DNA of 39,506 nt. Origin: Crocinitomix sp. (GTDB lineage Bacteria > Bacteroidota > Bacteroidia > Flavobacteriales_D > Crocinitomicaceae). This document shows positions 1 to 8,960 of this stretch, piece after piece. The position numbers were made by a program, and so were the translations under genes. The stretch spans positions 1 to 39,506 of the forward strand of contig WTCE01000042.1 of NCBI GenBank assembly GCA_013138735.1, in the 5' to 3' direction. The notes below the pieces were generated by a model. That model was not told the DNA's origin and searched no databases. It saw nothing but the letters and a program-made list of their open reading frames with translations. The stretch's first letter is position 1; the number at the start of each line of letters is the position of its first letter.

Positions 1-5
1 TAAAA

Positions 6-73
6 GGAATGACGTTAATTTCTCGATAACAGTGTACTTTTCGTCACTTAGAACAATCCATAACTGTCATTCC
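6..73. repeat. Imperfect inverted repeat at window start
   Basis: GGAATGAC at 6-13 is the exact reverse complement of GTCATTCC at 66-73. Allowing one gap, the arms extend inward to about 12-13 bp. The interior carries TCTCGATA, a string that also occurs in the palindrome near the other end of the window (39339-39401). It may be an intergenic REP-like element. No gene is visible in 1-218 apart from the leader of the following gene. Confidence 0.4.
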
Positions 74-218
74 CCTCATCAAGTTTGTTTCGTTTAATTT
101 ATATAAAAACAAACATAGGAGAACAAGCGCAAACCCCATAAAATACTTACACTTCAAGGCAACCAAAAAGACTTTGATCCGTATTCAATAAAAACACATT
201 AACTACGTTAACCAATAA

Positions 219-3200
219 ATGCGAATTAAATTACTTCTCATAATGCTATTCACACTTTTCTTTGGAAAGGTGAATTATGCTGCGCATTTAATGGGTGGTG
301 AGATAACTTGGCAGGCTGTGGGCGGAGATGATTATCAGTTTACATTGGTGATTTATCGCGATTGCAACGGCTTAGATATTATTGATCCGAGTTTAGATTT
401 GCGTGTTTGGGGACATCCCTTTGTGACTTCCATTACCTGTGATTTTGTTTCGGAGACTGATTTATCTCCAGCTTGTACAGAGGTGGCTGGTAGTCCTTCC
501 GAAATTGATTGCGGTGTTGGAACAGGAGGAGGCACAGGGCCAGGTGCCGTTCAAAAATATGTTTATCGATCTGGAATAATTACGCTAGTAGGCATACCGC
601 CTGTTACGGGTTGGGCTTTTACCTATGATTCTTTTTCTCGAAATTGGGATGTCGACAATATTGATGAGCCTTATGCTTATGGCTTTACACTTTCGTCAAT
701 CATGTATGATCGTCCAGGTGATTGTTTAGATTCTTCGCCATCATTTGCGCAAGATCCTTACATGTTATTATGCGAAGGAAGTGATTTCCAATTTGATTCA
801 AATGCTTTTGATGAGGATAATGATTCACTTGTATTTTCTTGGGGAATTCCATTAGATCATTTCCCCGGAGGTGTGTTTGATCCGCCTACAAATCCAGGGC
901 CAGTTCCTTTTGTTGCGGGGTTTAATTATGATAATCCTACGCCAGACGCTACTTTTGACCCAGGTAATATTCCTGCAACAATGGATCCTAATACAGGTCA
1001 AATTACCTTTACTTCATATACACCAGGTAACTTTGGCTTTGTTCAAAAAATTGATTGTTACCGTGATGGAATTTTGATTGCAACCATTAATCGAGAATCA
1101 CAGCTTATTATTATTCCTTGTGTGGGCTACGTGAACACTGCTCCAGAAATAACAGCACCATTTGATGGCGGCACTTCTTTTGATGCGGTTTTTTATGCAG
1201 GCGATTTAATCAATTTTGATATTGAGGTGACGGATATTGAGTTCTTACAAGACGGATCACCACAAATTGTGACATTGACTCCAACGGGTAATTATTTCGG
1301 AACAGGTTTAATAGATGATGGATCAGGTTGTGATTATTTGCCTTGTGCAACTGTTGATACGCCGCCATTGATTCAGGGAGTGCAAGGTGTAACGACCAAT
1401 TTTAATTGGCAAACATCTTGCGATCATTTATTGGATGCTTGCGGCGTGCAACAAGCCGAGCAAGTATATACCTTTGTGCTAAATGCGCAAGATGATTATT
1501 GTTCTGTTCCAGGACGAACCTATGAAACGATCCGAATTACCTTAAAAAATAAATTACCTGTTGAACCCGCTGATCTTTCTTGCTTGGATGTGCAAGACGA
1601 CGGTAGTGTAGTTTTAACTTGGGAGCCTGCTGTTGATCCTGGTTCTTCATTTGATCAATACGAAGTTCATTCATTAGAAACAGGGTTAATTACAACCATT
1701 CCAATCATTGGAACAACGTCTTATACAGTACTTGGCGCTGGGGCAGATTTAGATTCAAAAAATTATTTTATCGTAACCAAATATGGTTGCGGTGGTGCTA
1801 ATAAAATTTCATCAGACACATTAGAAACCATGTATTTGGATTTAAATGATTTATTGGATGGTCGTGTCAACTTGCAATGGAATGATACCCATGTCCCAAT
1901 TAATAATGGTGATGCTCCTTTACAGCAAATTTATCGTGAATTTCCGTTGGGTACTTGGTCGTTAAGAGGAGAAGTTCCTTATGGAACAAATATGTTTATT
2001 GATACGATTGACATTTGTGAGGCCTATATGAGTTACGAAATCCGAGTGGATAATGACGCGGGTTGTACTTCAACTTCGAATACAGTTGGCGGTGATTTTG
2101 AAGATCAAATCAATCCATATATCCCTGTTTTGGATTGGATAACGGTTAATCCAATTTCCGAATATGTGGAGCTAAGTTGGAACGTTAATCCATCTCCAGA
2201 TACTTATGGCTATATTATTTATAAGGATATTTCCCCATTTTGGCCAGAACAAGATACTGTCTGGGGTAGGTTTAACACAACGTACACATTTGTGCCAACT
2301 GAATCTGGAATTATGCCTGAGGGTTTTATGGTTTCAGCATTTGATTCTTGTTATACAGATGTTGTGGTTGACCCTCCGTTTCAAACCTCTGCAAAGAGCG
2401 ATCCACATTATACAATCTACTTAAAACAAGAATATGATTTGTGTTCACGTGCCATTAATTTATCATGGACACCTTATGAAGGATGGATTGATGATATTGA
2501 GAAATATGAAGTCTTGGCAAGTATTGGCGGATCACCTTACGAGGTTGTAGGAACCGTTACATCAGCAAGTTTTGCATTCAGTCACACGAGTCTTATCTAT
2601 GATGTTAATTATTGCTATTATGTGCGAGCTGTAACCGTAAATGATACCATTTCACTTTCCAATAAAGTGTGCCAAATTGCACAACGCCCAAGTCAACCTG
2701 CTTTTCATTATTTAACAACTGCCTCGCATCAATTAGGCGACGATATTGAAGTGATTTGCTTTACGGATGAAACTGCCGCCGTAGAGAAGTATGAAATTGA
2801 AGTACAAGGACCTTATGATACCGATTTTGAAGTAATTGGAGAAATTCCAGCAGTGACAGGTTCTTATTTTAGCTTTATAGATGATAATGTATTTCCTGAG
2901 CGAGGTGTTTATCAATACCGGATTAATTTAATTGATACTTGCGGAAGGATAGGAACAGTATCTAATATTGGAACAACTTCCTTTTTAGAAATAACAACAG
3001 ATCATACACGAATGCTGCATACGTTGAGTTGGAGTCCTTATTATGGTTTCGACGGCCCAATTGTAAAGTATAATATTTACCGGGGTGAAAATGGTGTGTT
3101 CGAAACGGCTCCATTTGCCTCAACGTTACCAGGTGTTCGCTCTTTTGTAGATGATGTTTCCTTGTATTACGAATCGCAAGGCCAATTCTGTTATAGAGTT

Positions 3201-3563
3201 GAAGCGGTAGAAGGATTAAACGCTTACGGCTTTAGCGAAACTTCTTTTTCAAATGCCGTTTGTGCAACAATTGATCCCTTGGTTTACATTCCAAATGCCT
3301 TTATGATTCATGGCGAAAACAATGTCTTTTTACCAGTGGTTTCTTTATATGATTTTGATTCGTATGACCTTTCAATCTATAACCGTTGGGGCGAACAAAT
3401 CTTTAATACTTTGGATCGTTACGAGGGATGGAATGGCGAAAACACAACCTTTGGAGGTTACTATGAGGAGGCCGTATATGTCTATTTCCTTCAATTTAAA
3501 GATCGCGAAGGCAATGATTATGAATATCGCGGAACGGTCACCTTATTGATCGGTGGTAATTAA
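219..3563 (+). CDS. Large secreted multi-domain protein with T9SS type B sorting domain (gliding-motility-associated C-terminal domain)
   Basis: This 1114-residue protein has an N-terminal signal peptide (about residues 1-21, ending KVNYAA). The mature part opens with AHLMGGEITW and YRDCNG, an N-terminal module common in very large Bacteroidota surface proteins. From about residue 460 to 1010 there are several fibronectin type III-like repeats, recognisable from recurring phrases such as VVLTWEPAVDPG, LSWTPYEGW and LSWSPYYGF. The last 90 residues (VYIPNAFMIHGENN, IYNRWGEQIF, YEGWNGE, GTVTLLIGG) form the type B C-terminal sorting domain used by the T9SS to export and anchor cargo. Family knowledge therefore predicts an exported, surface-attached protein. 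Its ligand is unknown, and many cysteines suggest disulfides. It stands alone with a short gap to the next gene, and no PorP/SprF partner is adjacent. Confidence 0.9.
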   Translation: MRIKLLLIMLFTLFFGKVNYAAHLMGGEITWQAVGGDDYQFTLVIYRDCNGLDIIDPSLDLRVWGHPFVTSITCDFVSETDLSPACTEVAGSPSEIDCGVGTGGGTGPGAVQKYVYRSGIITLVGIPPVTGWAFTYDSFSRNWDVDNIDEPYAYGFTLSSIMYDRPGDCLDSSPSFAQDPYMLLCEGSDFQFDSNAFDEDNDSLVFSWGIPLDHFPGGVFDPPTNPGPVPFVAGFNYDNPTPDATFDPGNIPATMDPNTGQITFTSYTPGNFGFVQKIDCYRDGILIATINRESQLIIIPCVGYVNTAPEITAPFDGGTSFDAVFYAGDLINFDIEVTDIEFLQDGSPQIVTLTPTGNYFGTGLIDDGSGCDYLPCATVDTPPLIQGVQGVTTNFNWQTSCDHLLDACGVQQAEQVYTFVLNAQDDYCSVPGRTYETIRITLKNKLPVEPADLSCLDVQDDGSVVLTWEPAVDPGSSFDQYEVHSLETGLITTIPIIGTTSYTVLGAGADLDSKNYFIVTKYGCGGANKISSDTLETMYLDLNDLLDGRVNLQWNDTHVPINNGDAPLQQIYREFPLGTWSLRGEVPYGTNMFIDTIDICEAYMSYEIRVDNDAGCTSTSNTVGGDFEDQINPYIPVLDWITVNPISEYVELSWNVNPSPDTYGYIIYKDISPFWPEQDTVWGRFNTTYTFVPTESGIMPEGFMVSAFDSCYTDVVVDPPFQTSAKSDPHYTIYLKQEYDLCSRAINLSWTPYEGWIDDIEKYEVLASIGGSPYEVVGTVTSASFAFSHTSLIYDVNYCYYVRAVTVNDTISLSNKVCQIAQRPSQPAFHYLTTASHQLGDDIEVICFTDETAAVEKYEIEVQGPYDTDFEVIGEIPAVTGSYFSFIDDNVFPERGVYQYRINLIDTCGRIGTVSNIGTTSFLEITTDHTRMLHTLSWSPYYGFDGPIVKYNIYRGENGVFETAPFASTLPGVRSFVDDVSLYYESQGQFCYRVEAVEGLNAYGFSETSFSNAVCATIDPLVYIPNAFMIHGENNVFLPVVSLYDFDSYDLSIYNRWGEQIFNTLDRYEGWNGENTTFGGYYEEAVYVYFLQFKDREGNDYEYRGTVTLLIGGN

Positions 3564-3621
3564 TCGCGTGTTGCTTTGTTTCTCTAAATTATAACGTTTC
3601 GTTAGGTATCAGTAAACCAGA

Positions 3622-3981
3622 ATGAAATTCCGCTATCTCATATTCATCACATTCGTCTTCATCTATTCCTGTTCAAGCGATCCTACTAAGGTAATTGAGG
3701 AAATATATGATATGGATATTCCTGAATGCTACGAAGAAATAGTAGATCCTGTAAAATTAGACCCTAAATGTATCCAAGTCGTTGAATTAAAGTTGGAAGA
3801 AGAATGCATGTGGGAGTTTATTGACAAACTCGGAGAGAACGGAGTGCATCCATCTTACTGTGGAACTACTGGAGCATTTGCAGGTCCACTTATTATGGTG
3901 TTTTGCAAACGTGATAATTCTGCCAGAATGACCCTTAACCAAGGAACGCATATTCTCCATTTCGAAATGCTAAGTGAATGA
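3622..3981 (+). CDS. Small putative lipoprotein, unknown function
   Basis: This 119-residue protein starts with a hydrophobic signal sequence and a lipobox-like FIYSCS, so the mature protein probably begins at Cys17 and is lipid-anchored. The rest is acidic and has several more cysteines (for example EECMW, SYCGTTG and VFCKRD). The pattern suggests a small disulfide-stabilised periplasmic or outer-membrane-associated domain. No known family was recognised. It lies 58 bp after the T9SS cargo gene on the same strand and could be co-transcribed with it. The gene call rests on the convincing signal peptide and uninterrupted frame. Confidence 0.7.
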   Translation: MKFRYLIFITFVFIYSCSSDPTKVIEEIYDMDIPECYEEIVDPVKLDPKCIQVVELKLEEECMWEFIDKLGENGVHPSYCGTTGAFAGPLIMVFCKRDNSARMTLNQGTHILHFEMLSE

Positions 3982-4045
3982 CTTTCAATTCATAGATCCA
4001 TAAGGAATACATTGCCTTACGTTATTATAGTGTGAGCTCATCCAT

Positions 4046-4176
4046 TTGAAACATGTTATTAATAAAAAAAATCTGTGGTAATCTGCCGTATCTACGTGAT
4101 CCGCGTTCAATTGATTGAGGCTATAATGGATTCTGTAACTACCAACCAGTTGAAACATGTTATTAAAAAAAAATCT
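4046..4176. repeat. Direct repeat pair flanking a degenerate ~10-bp periodic repeat
   Basis: The string TTGAAACATGTTATTA plus an A-run and TCT occurs at 4046-4074 and again at 4150-4176, each preceded by CCA(T/G). Between the copies, 4071-4113 reads as related units of about 10 bp (ATCTGTGGTA, ATCTGCCGTA, TCTACGTG, ATCCGCGTTC). The end of this run, ATCCGCGTTCAATTGATTGA, resembles ATCTGTGTGCCATTGATTGA at 19488-19507, which suggests a dispersed intergenic repeat. Confidence 0.6.
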
Positions 4177-4319
4177 ATACCGTATTAAACCTTGAACAAT
4201 TCTTTGAGTCATATGTTCCAGTTTTGAGGTTCTTTCTTCTTCACAAGGCGGCATCAAGCCGTTTGTCTTTAAGAGCAACCAACCATAAATAATAATGATG
4301 GTACTGATTTAAAAACCCG

Positions 4320-4327
4320 TACTTTTG
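4320..4327 (+). promoter_or_regulatory. Possible -7 promoter element upstream of the outer-membrane barrel gene
   Basis: TACTTTTG matches the Bacteroidota -7 consensus TAnnTTTG and lies 17 bp before the start codon at 4345. No good -33 TTTG was found at the expected distance, and the resulting leader would be very short, so this is only a candidate. Confidence 0.35.
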
Positions 4328-4344
4328 TAAAAAAAAAATATTGA

Positions 4345-6774
4345 ATGCGCTATCTTCTCTTAATTACAACTTTGTTTTTCGCAATGACATTGGCAGCTCA
4401 ACCACCTAAAGGTGGTGGCGGAACAAGCGGTGGTGGAGATCAGCCGGGAGACAACAAAGGCGAAATATTTGGAAAAATAATCGATTCTATTTCAAATGAA
4501 ACCTTGGCTTATGTCACCGTATTAGCATTAAAACAACCCGAAAACAAAACAATTGGTGGTGCAGTCACCACTGATAATGGTAATTTCTCTATTCCAGACT
4601 TGCCAGTTGGAACCTACGATTTGAAAATTAGTTTTGTTGGCTATGATGTTAAAATCATTAAAAAAGTAACATTGACCGAAGATCAAATCACTTATAATGT
4701 AAAGGATTTGCAATTGGCTCCCTCTGTGTTAGATGTTGTTGAGATAGATGGTGATGTGCCCGAAATTACTTACGAAATAGATAAAAAAGTAGTGCATGTC
4801 GAAGATCAAATTAATGCAGATGGACAAACAGCTATTGAAATTTTAGAAAACATTCCTTCTATAAGCGTAAGTGCAGATGGTACAGTGAGTTTGAGAGGGA
4901 GTTCTAGTTTTACTTTGTTAATAGATGGGATTCCTACAATTCTGGATGCAAATGATGCTTTAGCCACAATTCCAGCAAGTACTATAAAGGATATTGAAAT
5001 TATCACAAATCCTTCAGCGAGATATGATGCTGAGGGAACAAGTGGCGTTATCAATATCATTACAAAAAAGAATAAACTTCAAGGCGTAAGTTGCCTTGTT
5101 AATTTAAGTGCTGGTCGTTTCGATAATTATGCCGGGGATATTGCGTTAAATTTGAAAAAGAACGCCTTTACCTTCGATTTAAATGCGAATATAAGTCACC
5201 GTGGTCGTCCAAATGAAACTACTGAAACAAGAACCACAACTTATGACAGTGTTGTGAATGTATTGAAAAGCAACGGTGAAAGTAATTGGAGACGTGAAGG
5301 TTGGGGTGTTGGTGGTGGCGTGCAATGGGCACCAAATAACAGTCATGTGCTTGTTTTAAGAACAAAATTCCGCTCGAACCTAATGTTGCCGTATTCTGAT
5401 TATTCTTACCTTAATTATGATGATGATTCTTTGATCTCCGACTTTTACAATGAACAGCATAATAATATTGATTTTACCAATAGCTCAACAAGCTTGTATT
5501 ATCAATACAATATCAAAAGAAATCAAGATCATAATATTAGTATTAAGGCCGTTGCAAATGTGAAAGATGTGGTGCAATTTGATACGACTACATCTTATAA
5601 TAATGATGGTACTATTCGTTCGGGTAATTTGTACACAGAAACAGGACCGTCGAATTCTTACCGCTTCAATATTGATTATAAATTACCATTAAAAAAAGAT
5701 CGAAAATTTGAAGCGGGTTTACAATCTCAATTTGGGACGAGTGGAGATATTGGAAAGAATTATGTTTACAATATCATTACCAATGCCTATGATTTTGATT
5801 CTTTATTAAGTTCTGATGTGGACTATGTTCGGAATATTCATGCAGGATATTCCATGTTTAGTGGCAAGTATAAATCCTTGGGATATCAATTGGGTTTGAG
5901 AGCCGAGTATACTTTTAGAGAAATTTCTTCAACCGCCGCAACAAACTTTACCGAAATTAATAGGCTAGATTTATTTCCTTCGGCACATTTTTCTTACAGC
6001 TTAAAAAATAAAAGTCAATTCTTATTAAGTTATTCTAGACGTATTGAACGTCCAAGGAGTTATTACTTCGAGCCATTCATTACATGGGAAGGTCCATTCA
6101 ATGTTCGCAGCGGTAACCCCAATTTGTTACCCGAATATATCAATGCCTTTGAAGTAAGTTATATAAAGCCAATCAAGCGGAAAGGATACTTTAGTTTAGA
6201 GGGATATTTTAGAAAGAGTAGTGGAATCATTAATCGAATCTCAACTGTTTATGAAGAAGGCATTTTAATTAGCCAACCCTATAATATCGGTACTTCTGAA
6301 GCTTATGGTTTAGAAGCATCATTGAATTATAAAATCAAAAAATGGTGGAAAATAAATGCAAGCGGAAACGCCTATTTGTTTAATTTAACTGGTGAATTGA
6401 ATGATGTTGATTATAGCAGAGAATCTTTTAATTATTCAGGTCGATTAACCAATACTTTTACTTTGGGCGGCTATATGGTTCAGCTAGTTTCACGATATAA
6501 TAGTGGTTCAGTTGTAGCACAAGGCGAAAGTTTTGATTCATTTTCTCAAGATCTTTCCGTGAAGAAAAGCTTCATGAAAAAACGCATTTCTGTTTCCCTC
6601 TCAGGTCGTAATATTCTAGGGACAGAACGAAGAGGTTCTATAACAAGTACGCAGAATGTTGAATTCAACTCATTGTCAAAACCACTTTCTCCTCAAATTA
6701 TGCTCTCGGTTTCGTTTAAATTGAACAATTACCAGAAAGTGTACGATAAAAATGAGCGAATGGATGATTTTTAG
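4345..6774 (+). CDS. Outer-membrane beta-barrel / TonB-dependent-receptor-like protein with carboxypeptidase-regulatory-like domain
   Basis: This 809-residue protein begins with a signal peptide (about residues 1-18) and a Gly-rich linker. A carboxypeptidase-regulatory-like beta-sandwich follows at about 38-130 (GKIIDSISNETLAYVTV, TDNGNFSIPDLPVGTYDL, SFVGYDV). A plug-like domain follows at about 145-235 (ILENIPSISVSADGTVSLRG, LLIDGIPT, IEIITNPSARYDAEGTSGV, INIITKKNK). The remainder is a long beta-barrel with alternating aromatic and polar strands. This order is typical of Bacteroidota outer-membrane proteins related to TonB-dependent receptors (the OMP beta-barrel family). No SusD-like partner is adjacent, so the substrate cannot be guessed, and uptake or signalling roles are both possible. 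It is preceded by a candidate -7 box and appears monocistronic. Confidence 0.88.
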   Translation: MRYLLLITTLFFAMTLAAQPPKGGGGTSGGGDQPGDNKGEIFGKIIDSISNETLAYVTVLALKQPENKTIGGAVTTDNGNFSIPDLPVGTYDLKISFVGYDVKIIKKVTLTEDQITYNVKDLQLAPSVLDVVEIDGDVPEITYEIDKKVVHVEDQINADGQTAIEILENIPSISVSADGTVSLRGSSSFTLLIDGIPTILDANDALATIPASTIKDIEIITNPSARYDAEGTSGVINIITKKNKLQGVSCLVNLSAGRFDNYAGDIALNLKKNAFTFDLNANISHRGRPNETTETRTTTYDSVVNVLKSNGESNWRREGWGVGGGVQWAPNNSHVLVLRTKFRSNLMLPYSDYSYLNYDDDSLISDFYNEQHNNIDFTNSSTSLYYQYNIKRNQDHNISIKAVANVKDVVQFDTTTSYNNDGTIRSGNLYTETGPSNSYRFNIDYKLPLKKDRKFEAGLQSQFGTSGDIGKNYVYNIITNAYDFDSLLSSDVDYVRNIHAGYSMFSGKYKSLGYQLGLRAEYTFREISSTAATNFTEINRLDLFPSAHFSYSLKNKSQFLLSYSRRIERPRSYYFEPFITWEGPFNVRSGNPNLLPEYINAFEVSYIKPIKRKGYFSLEGYFRKSSGIINRISTVYEEGILISQPYNIGTSEAYGLEASLNYKIKKWWKINASGNAYLFNLTGELNDVDYSRESFNYSGRLTNTFTLGGYMVQLVSRYNSGSVVAQGESFDSFSQDLSVKKSFMKKRISVSLSGRNILGTERRGSITSTQNVEFNSLSKPLSPQIMLSVSFKLNNYQKVYDKNERMDDF

Positions 6775-6882
6775 AACCTAAGTTTCTTTTTTTATTAGCT
6801 AAATCTTTCATCCCTGTTTTACCGCTCTTTTGTATCTTCATGGTCAATGAACTACAGTCTTATTCGTTAAACTTATAAAACA

Positions 6883-8388
6883 ATGAAAAACAACATCTTA
6901 ATTTTATTTTTTTTAGTTGTAAGCGGGAACGCTTTTTGCCAAATCACTTATGAAGAACGTCTCGAAATAGAGCTGCGTAATGGTTATGGAAATGAGCGCA
7001 TTATTCAATTCGACGAACTTGGGTTTATTTTAAATTCCAAAAAGTCCGATCTGATTGATGGACAACGCGAGTGGAAGTTTGACATGTACGATACAGACTT
7101 GAAATTGAAAAAATCAGCGACCTTATTAATTGATAAAAAATATGCTATTGATGAAATAGCGGTAATTGATAATCGCTTGCACACCCTTTATAAAACGAAA
7201 AAAGGGGGGTATGTTTTACACGCTATTCAGGCAGGAACTCTAACCGAAACAAAAATTGAAGGAGAATTACCTAAATCCACAACCATCAAAGATATGGTCA
7301 TAATGGGAGATTTTGCCTATTTCTATGCGCGTCAAAAGAAGTTGAGATTTCTTTATGTTATCAATTGGAGAACTGGAGATGTACAGAAGGGTGTAGTAGA
7401 TATTCCTGACTATTCGACAATCAGTCTTAAACTAATTCGTTTTCAGGTACTAGAAGCAAATAATGAAGTGCTATTATTTATTAGAGCTTCTAAAAATAAA
7501 AAGGAAAGCGAAGTCTATGTTTTGCGTTATGATGGAAACGGTGAAAGAAAAGGAAAGTTTAAGTTAACAGAGAATGTAGAAAATAATTTTAGTAGTATTT
7601 CAGCATCCCCATTAGGCGAGAATCACTATGTGTTTACAGGAACCTATTCAAGTAAACGTTCAACCTTATCTGAAGGTTTATTCTTTTGCGAGGCCGAAGA
7701 CGATAAGATGAGTTATGTAGAATATTATAATTTCACTGATTTGGAAAACTTTTTGAAGTATCTACCTGAGCGCAAGCAAGAAAAAATTGAAAAGAAAAAG
7801 CAACGTAAAGAAGACGCAGGAAAAGAATTGAAAATTAATTACCTGATAGCTGAACATCCAATTGTTCAGTTAGATGATGGCTATCTATTTCTTGGAGAAG
7901 CGTATTATCCAACTTACCGAACAGAGTTTTATACTACTTATGTAAACGGTTCTCCTGTGACAAAAACAAAACAAGTTTTTGATGGGTATCAATATACGCA
8001 TGCCGTTTTAGCTAAATTTGATAAGTATGGAGAAATGGTATGGGATGAGATTTTTGAAATGTGGCCATCTTATAAACCTTTTAGAGTGAAACGATTTATT
8101 TCTATAGCTGATGGAGAACAGGATGCTCTGAATGTAGTTTTCGCGAGTCGTGGACAAATAACTAGTAAATCATTTGATTTTGATGGAAATGTGCTTTCTG
8201 ATGAAACTTCCGAGCCAATCGAGACAAGTGTTGAAGGTGATCAAACAAAAAGATCCTTTTCAAACATTACTTATTGGTATGATAAGTATTTCTTGGCTTA
8301 TGGTTCACAAAAAATCAAAAATAAAGAAGAGGAAAGTGGTAAAAGAAAACGAAAAGTCTATTTTGTGAGCAAAATTAAATTTGAATAG
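6883..8388 (+). CDS. Secreted protein of unknown function, probably propeller-like
   Basis: This 501-residue protein has a clear signal peptide ending NAFCQ, so it is exported. The body is rich in alternating beta-strand segments such as DLKLKKSATLLID, YVLRYDGNGERKGKFKL and HAVLAKFDKYGEMVWDE. The last of these resembles blades of beta-propeller proteins. A highly charged Lys/Glu stretch around residues 298-317 (ERKQEKIEKKKQRKEDAGKE) interrupts the fold and is probably an exposed helical loop. No T9SS sorting domain is visible at the C terminus (ending VSKIKFE), so it probably stays in the periplasm. A TATCTTCA box lies at 6833-6840, a weak promoter candidate. Function unknown. Confidence 0.75.
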   Translation: MKNNILILFFLVVSGNAFCQITYEERLEIELRNGYGNERIIQFDELGFILNSKKSDLIDGQREWKFDMYDTDLKLKKSATLLIDKKYAIDEIAVIDNRLHTLYKTKKGGYVLHAIQAGTLTETKIEGELPKSTTIKDMVIMGDFAYFYARQKKLRFLYVINWRTGDVQKGVVDIPDYSTISLKLIRFQVLEANNEVLLFIRASKNKKESEVYVLRYDGNGERKGKFKLTENVENNFSSISASPLGENHYVFTGTYSSKRSTLSEGLFFCEAEDDKMSYVEYYNFTDLENFLKYLPERKQEKIEKKKQRKEDAGKELKINYLIAEHPIVQLDDGYLFLGEAYYPTYRTEFYTTYVNGSPVTKTKQVFDGYQYTHAVLAKFDKYGEMVWDEIFEMWPSYKPFRVKRFISIADGEQDALNVVFASRGQITSKSFDFDGNVLSDETSEPIETSVEGDQTKRSFSNITYWYDKYFLAYGSQKIKNKEEESGKRKRKVYFVSKIKFE

Positions 8389-8492
8389 CATCTAATTTTT
8401 GCGTTTTACCCTTCAAGTCACCTTCTTGACTTCTAATATTCTGTGTCTAAATTTTTTGACTATTTCGTGGTAGAAGAATGTATAATTGGAAA

Positions 8493-8521
8493 AAATATAA
8501 TTATATTTAATGTTGCAACAT
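8493..8521. promoter_or_regulatory. Two abutting perfect palindromes, possible operator
   Basis: AAATATAATTATATTT at 8493-8508 and ATGTTGCAACAT at 8510-8521 are each exactly self-complementary and separated by one base. They lie about 120 bp upstream of the putative -7 box of the next operon. Perfect dyads of this size are typical of dimeric regulator binding sites; the regulator is not identifiable here. Confidence 0.4.
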
Positions 8522-8618
8522 GTATTTTTTGTGAACAACTAAAAGACGAATGGTTTTCAAAGTTGCGCTCGAAGATGGTAGCGGATTGCGTGCTTGTTTT
8601 TTGAGGTCTTATTGACAG

Positions 8619-8648
8619 ATACCGAATCGGCAAAACGGTATAAATTTG
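8619..8648 (+). promoter_or_regulatory. Promoter -7 box with adjoining inverted repeat (operon promoter)
   Basis: TAAATTTG at 8641-8648 is an exact match to the Bacteroidota -7 consensus TAnnTTTG. The inverted repeat ATACCG (8619-8624) and CGGTAT (8636-8641), with an 11-base loop, occupies the spacer immediately upstream, where a bound regulator would block RNA polymerase. A TTG sits further upstream at 8612-8614, but its spacing is longer than ideal. Confidence 0.5.
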
Positions 8649-8712
8649 CTCTCACACAAAATAAAGAGCTAGCAGCGTAAATAAAATTAGAGATTAAGGG
8701 ACTTAAAATAAC

Positions 8713-8717
8713 GGAGG
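8713..8717 (+). promoter_or_regulatory. Strong Shine-Dalgarno site (unusual for this genome)
   Basis: GGAGG lies 4 bases before the ATG at 8722. Almost all other genes in the window lack such a motif, as expected for Bacteroidota, so this site stands out and supports the chosen start. Confidence 0.6.
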
Positions 8718-8721
8718 AATT

Positions 8722-8955
8722 ATGGATAATGAAATCATAAAAGAATATTCAAACGAAGAATTAACAATTGTTTGGAAACCAAAAACATGTATTCATGCTG
8801 GGGAATGTATAAAAGCACTTCCCAATGCTTATCAGCCAAAGGAAAAACCTTGGATTATTACAGGTAATGCGACTAGTGATGAGTTTAAAGCTCAAATAGC
8901 AAAGTGCCCCTCAGGTGCTTTAAGCTATTATATAAATGATGATAAGAAAGCTTAA
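8722..8955 (+). CDS. Small (4Fe-4S) mono-cluster binding protein, YjdI-like
   Basis: This 77-residue protein contains CIHAGECIKALP (Cys23, Cys29), KPWI and KCPSGALSY (Cys62). These are the hallmarks of the divergent 4Fe-4S mono-cluster family that includes E. coli YjdI. Only three cysteines are present. The family is thought to be an Fe-S or redox mini-protein of unclear partner, acting in the cytoplasm. It is the first gene of an operon: the pirin gene begins 5 bp after its stop, and the following genes overlap. It has its own strong Shine-Dalgarno site and a promoter with palindromes upstream. The family call is confident; the physiological role is not. Confidence 0.85.
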   Translation: MDNEIIKEYSNEELTIVWKPKTCIHAGECIKALPNAYQPKEKPWIITGNATSDEFKAQIAKCPSGALSYYINDDKKA

Positions 8956-8960
8956 AGGAA

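Larger units (their letters stand above)
3982..4344. other. Intergenic stretch with repeats, no convincing gene
   Basis: This 363-bp gap holds a pair of direct repeats (4046-4074 and 4150-4176), a degenerate run of roughly 10-bp repeats between them (4071-4113), and a promoter-like box just before the next gene. A 97-codon open frame on the minus strand spans much of it, but its content is produced by the repeats and it lacks coding features, so it is not called. Confidence 0.6.
8389..8721. other. Long regulatory gap upstream of the Fe-S/pirin operon
   Basis: No convincing gene lies in this 333-bp gap. It contains two adjacent perfect palindromes (8493-8508 and 8510-8521), a third inverted repeat abutting a consensus -7 box (8619-8648), and an unusually good Shine-Dalgarno site before 8722. 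A 21-codon frame beginning at 8550 is possible as a leader peptide but has no independent support. Confidence 0.6.

Noticed and set aside
3985-4278. 97-codon frame on the minus strand
   Set aside because: It runs across the repeat region, has no recognisable domain or start context, and its content comes from the direct repeats.
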